NCBI GenBank assembly: GCA_021613535.1
Contig: CP075495.1
Span: forward strand, 11,594,001-11,658,000
Reading direction: 5' to 3'
DNA from: Adineta vaga
Lineage: Eukaryota > Rotifera
DNA length: 64,000 nucleotides
Part shown: positions 63,384-64,000 of the stretch, one piece after another
Layout: every line of letters begins with the position of its first letter
Position numbering within the stretch: the stretch's first letter is position 1
Notes under the pieces: generated by a model
Databases searched by the model: none
The model's input: the letters and a program-made list of their open reading frames with translations, nothing else
What the model was told of the DNA's origin: nothing
Position numbers and translations under genes: made by a program

Positions 63384-64000
63384 ATGTCAACTGAAAACAC
63401 AGTAGCAACTGTACGACTTATACCGTCCACTCGTTTCACATTAGCTTTACTCGTATCTTTTGCACTTTTTATTCAATATGCTCAGCGTGTTAGTTTGTCA
63501 ATGAGTATTGTTTGTATGGTCAATAAGACGAATATAAATGATGGATCGAAACCATCCATATCTTCCGCTCAATTTATGAATCAAACATCAACAATTAAAT
63601 ATGGATCGCAATTTTTAAATGACAAACAATTTTCATGGTCCGAACTTCAACAACAAATTTTACTTGGTGCTTATTGGTTTGGTTATATTTTTACTTTAGT
63701 ACCAAGTAATTTACAAAAAAGAATAAATACTGTTATCAAATAGATTCGATCTACATTGATTTTTCTGTTTCTTTTAAACAGGTGGTTGGCTGTCAATCAC
63801 TTTAGGTGCTAAACGAATGTTTGCTGGTAGTCTTCTTTTGAGTACTATTGCAACTGTTGGCATCTGCAGCATTTATTTTATCAATAAATTCAATTTCTAT
63901 GTTGCTTTACTCTTTCGAATTATCATAGGTTTTACTCATGGTCCATTATTTCCGGCAACATATACTTTTTGGTCGGTATGGGCTGTACCTCTTGAACGAA
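63384..64000 (+). CDS. SLC17-type MFS transporter (sialin/phosphate/VGLUT-like), 3'-truncated
   Basis: Major facilitator of the anion:cation symporter family (SLC17, sialin or vesicular glutamate transporter group), cut by the window edge. The start ATG 63384 (MSTENTVATVRLIPSTR) is followed by helix 1 (FTLALLVSFALFIQYAQRVS) and LSMSIVCMVNKTN, whose R-V-x-LS-x-SIV-MVN wording is the SLC17 N-terminal signature. A luminal loop with NKTN and NQT glycosylation sites comes next, then FSWSELQQQILLGAYWFGYI (helix 2) with the typical W......Q..IL.AF..GY pattern. An intron (about 63702-63781) joins to SGGWLSITLGAKRMFAGSLL and IGFTHGPLFPATYTFWSVWA, the loop-4 G...GP.FPA block. It probably resides in the plasma or vesicle membrane. 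The substrate cannot be told. Confidence 0.9.

Overview
The window reads as nuclear DNA of a small invertebrate, most likely a bdelloid rotifer (inference). It is AT-rich and gene-dense. Nearly all genes are cut by GT-AG introns, many only 50-80 nt long. The set is animal-like: Dispatched, a glycoprotein-hormone alpha-2-like peptide, ZDHHC5/8, an ATG4C/D-type protease, HDHD5, RACK1 and SLC17. It is mixed with one or two genes whose relatives are mainly bacterial (DUF4127, uronate dehydrogenase-like), a pattern well known in bdelloids. There are no operons, ribosome-binding sites or CRISPR arrays. Exon joins were worked out by hand from splice sites and reading frame.

Layout. 1-5.3 kb: 3' part of a NACHT-WD40 protein (NWD family). 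6.8-9.0 kb: ATG4 autophagy protease. 9.5-9.9 kb: possible tiny membrane protein. 10.6-13.0 kb: DHHC palmitoyltransferase. 13.3-13.7 kb (-): cystine-knot hormone like GPA2. 14.2-14.7 kb (-): single-box HMGB. 15.9-16.9 kb: uronate-dehydrogenase-like SDR. 17.8 kb (-): tRNA-Ile(AAU). 18.3-19.9 kb (-): HDHD5/CECR5 phosphatase. 22.1-25.9 kb: glycogen phosphorylase. 26.2-27.7 kb: ChaC glutathione cyclotransferase. 28.6-34.0 kb: a TMEM272-like locus with several phase-matched alternative first exons; an intronless DUF4127 gene lies antisense inside one of its introns. 34.5-35.0 kb: intronless Rad6-like E2. 35.2-35.7 kb (-): tail-anchored unknown. 36.4-38.8 kb (-): enolase. 41.4-42.6 kb (-): C26 glutamine amidotransferase. 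43.0-43.6 kb: unknown small protein. 44.3-48.2 kb: three tandem small heat shock protein genes with a double alpha-crystallin design, the middle one having lost most of its first domain. 48.7-49.8 kb (-): RACK1. 51.0-58.0 kb (-): Dispatched. 58.9-60.8 kb: MATE transporter. 61.2-62.9 kb: a 1.65 kb element with about 275 bp terminal inverted repeats whose tips can form hairpins. 63.4 kb to the end: SLC17-type transporter, cut by the window edge.

Most genes are independent housekeeping or signalling genes. Real groupings are the heat-shock trio, one member of which has a clear heat-shock element, and the nested TMEM272-like/DUF4127 locus. Enolase and glycogen phosphorylase both serve carbohydrate breakdown but are far apart with unrelated neighbours.
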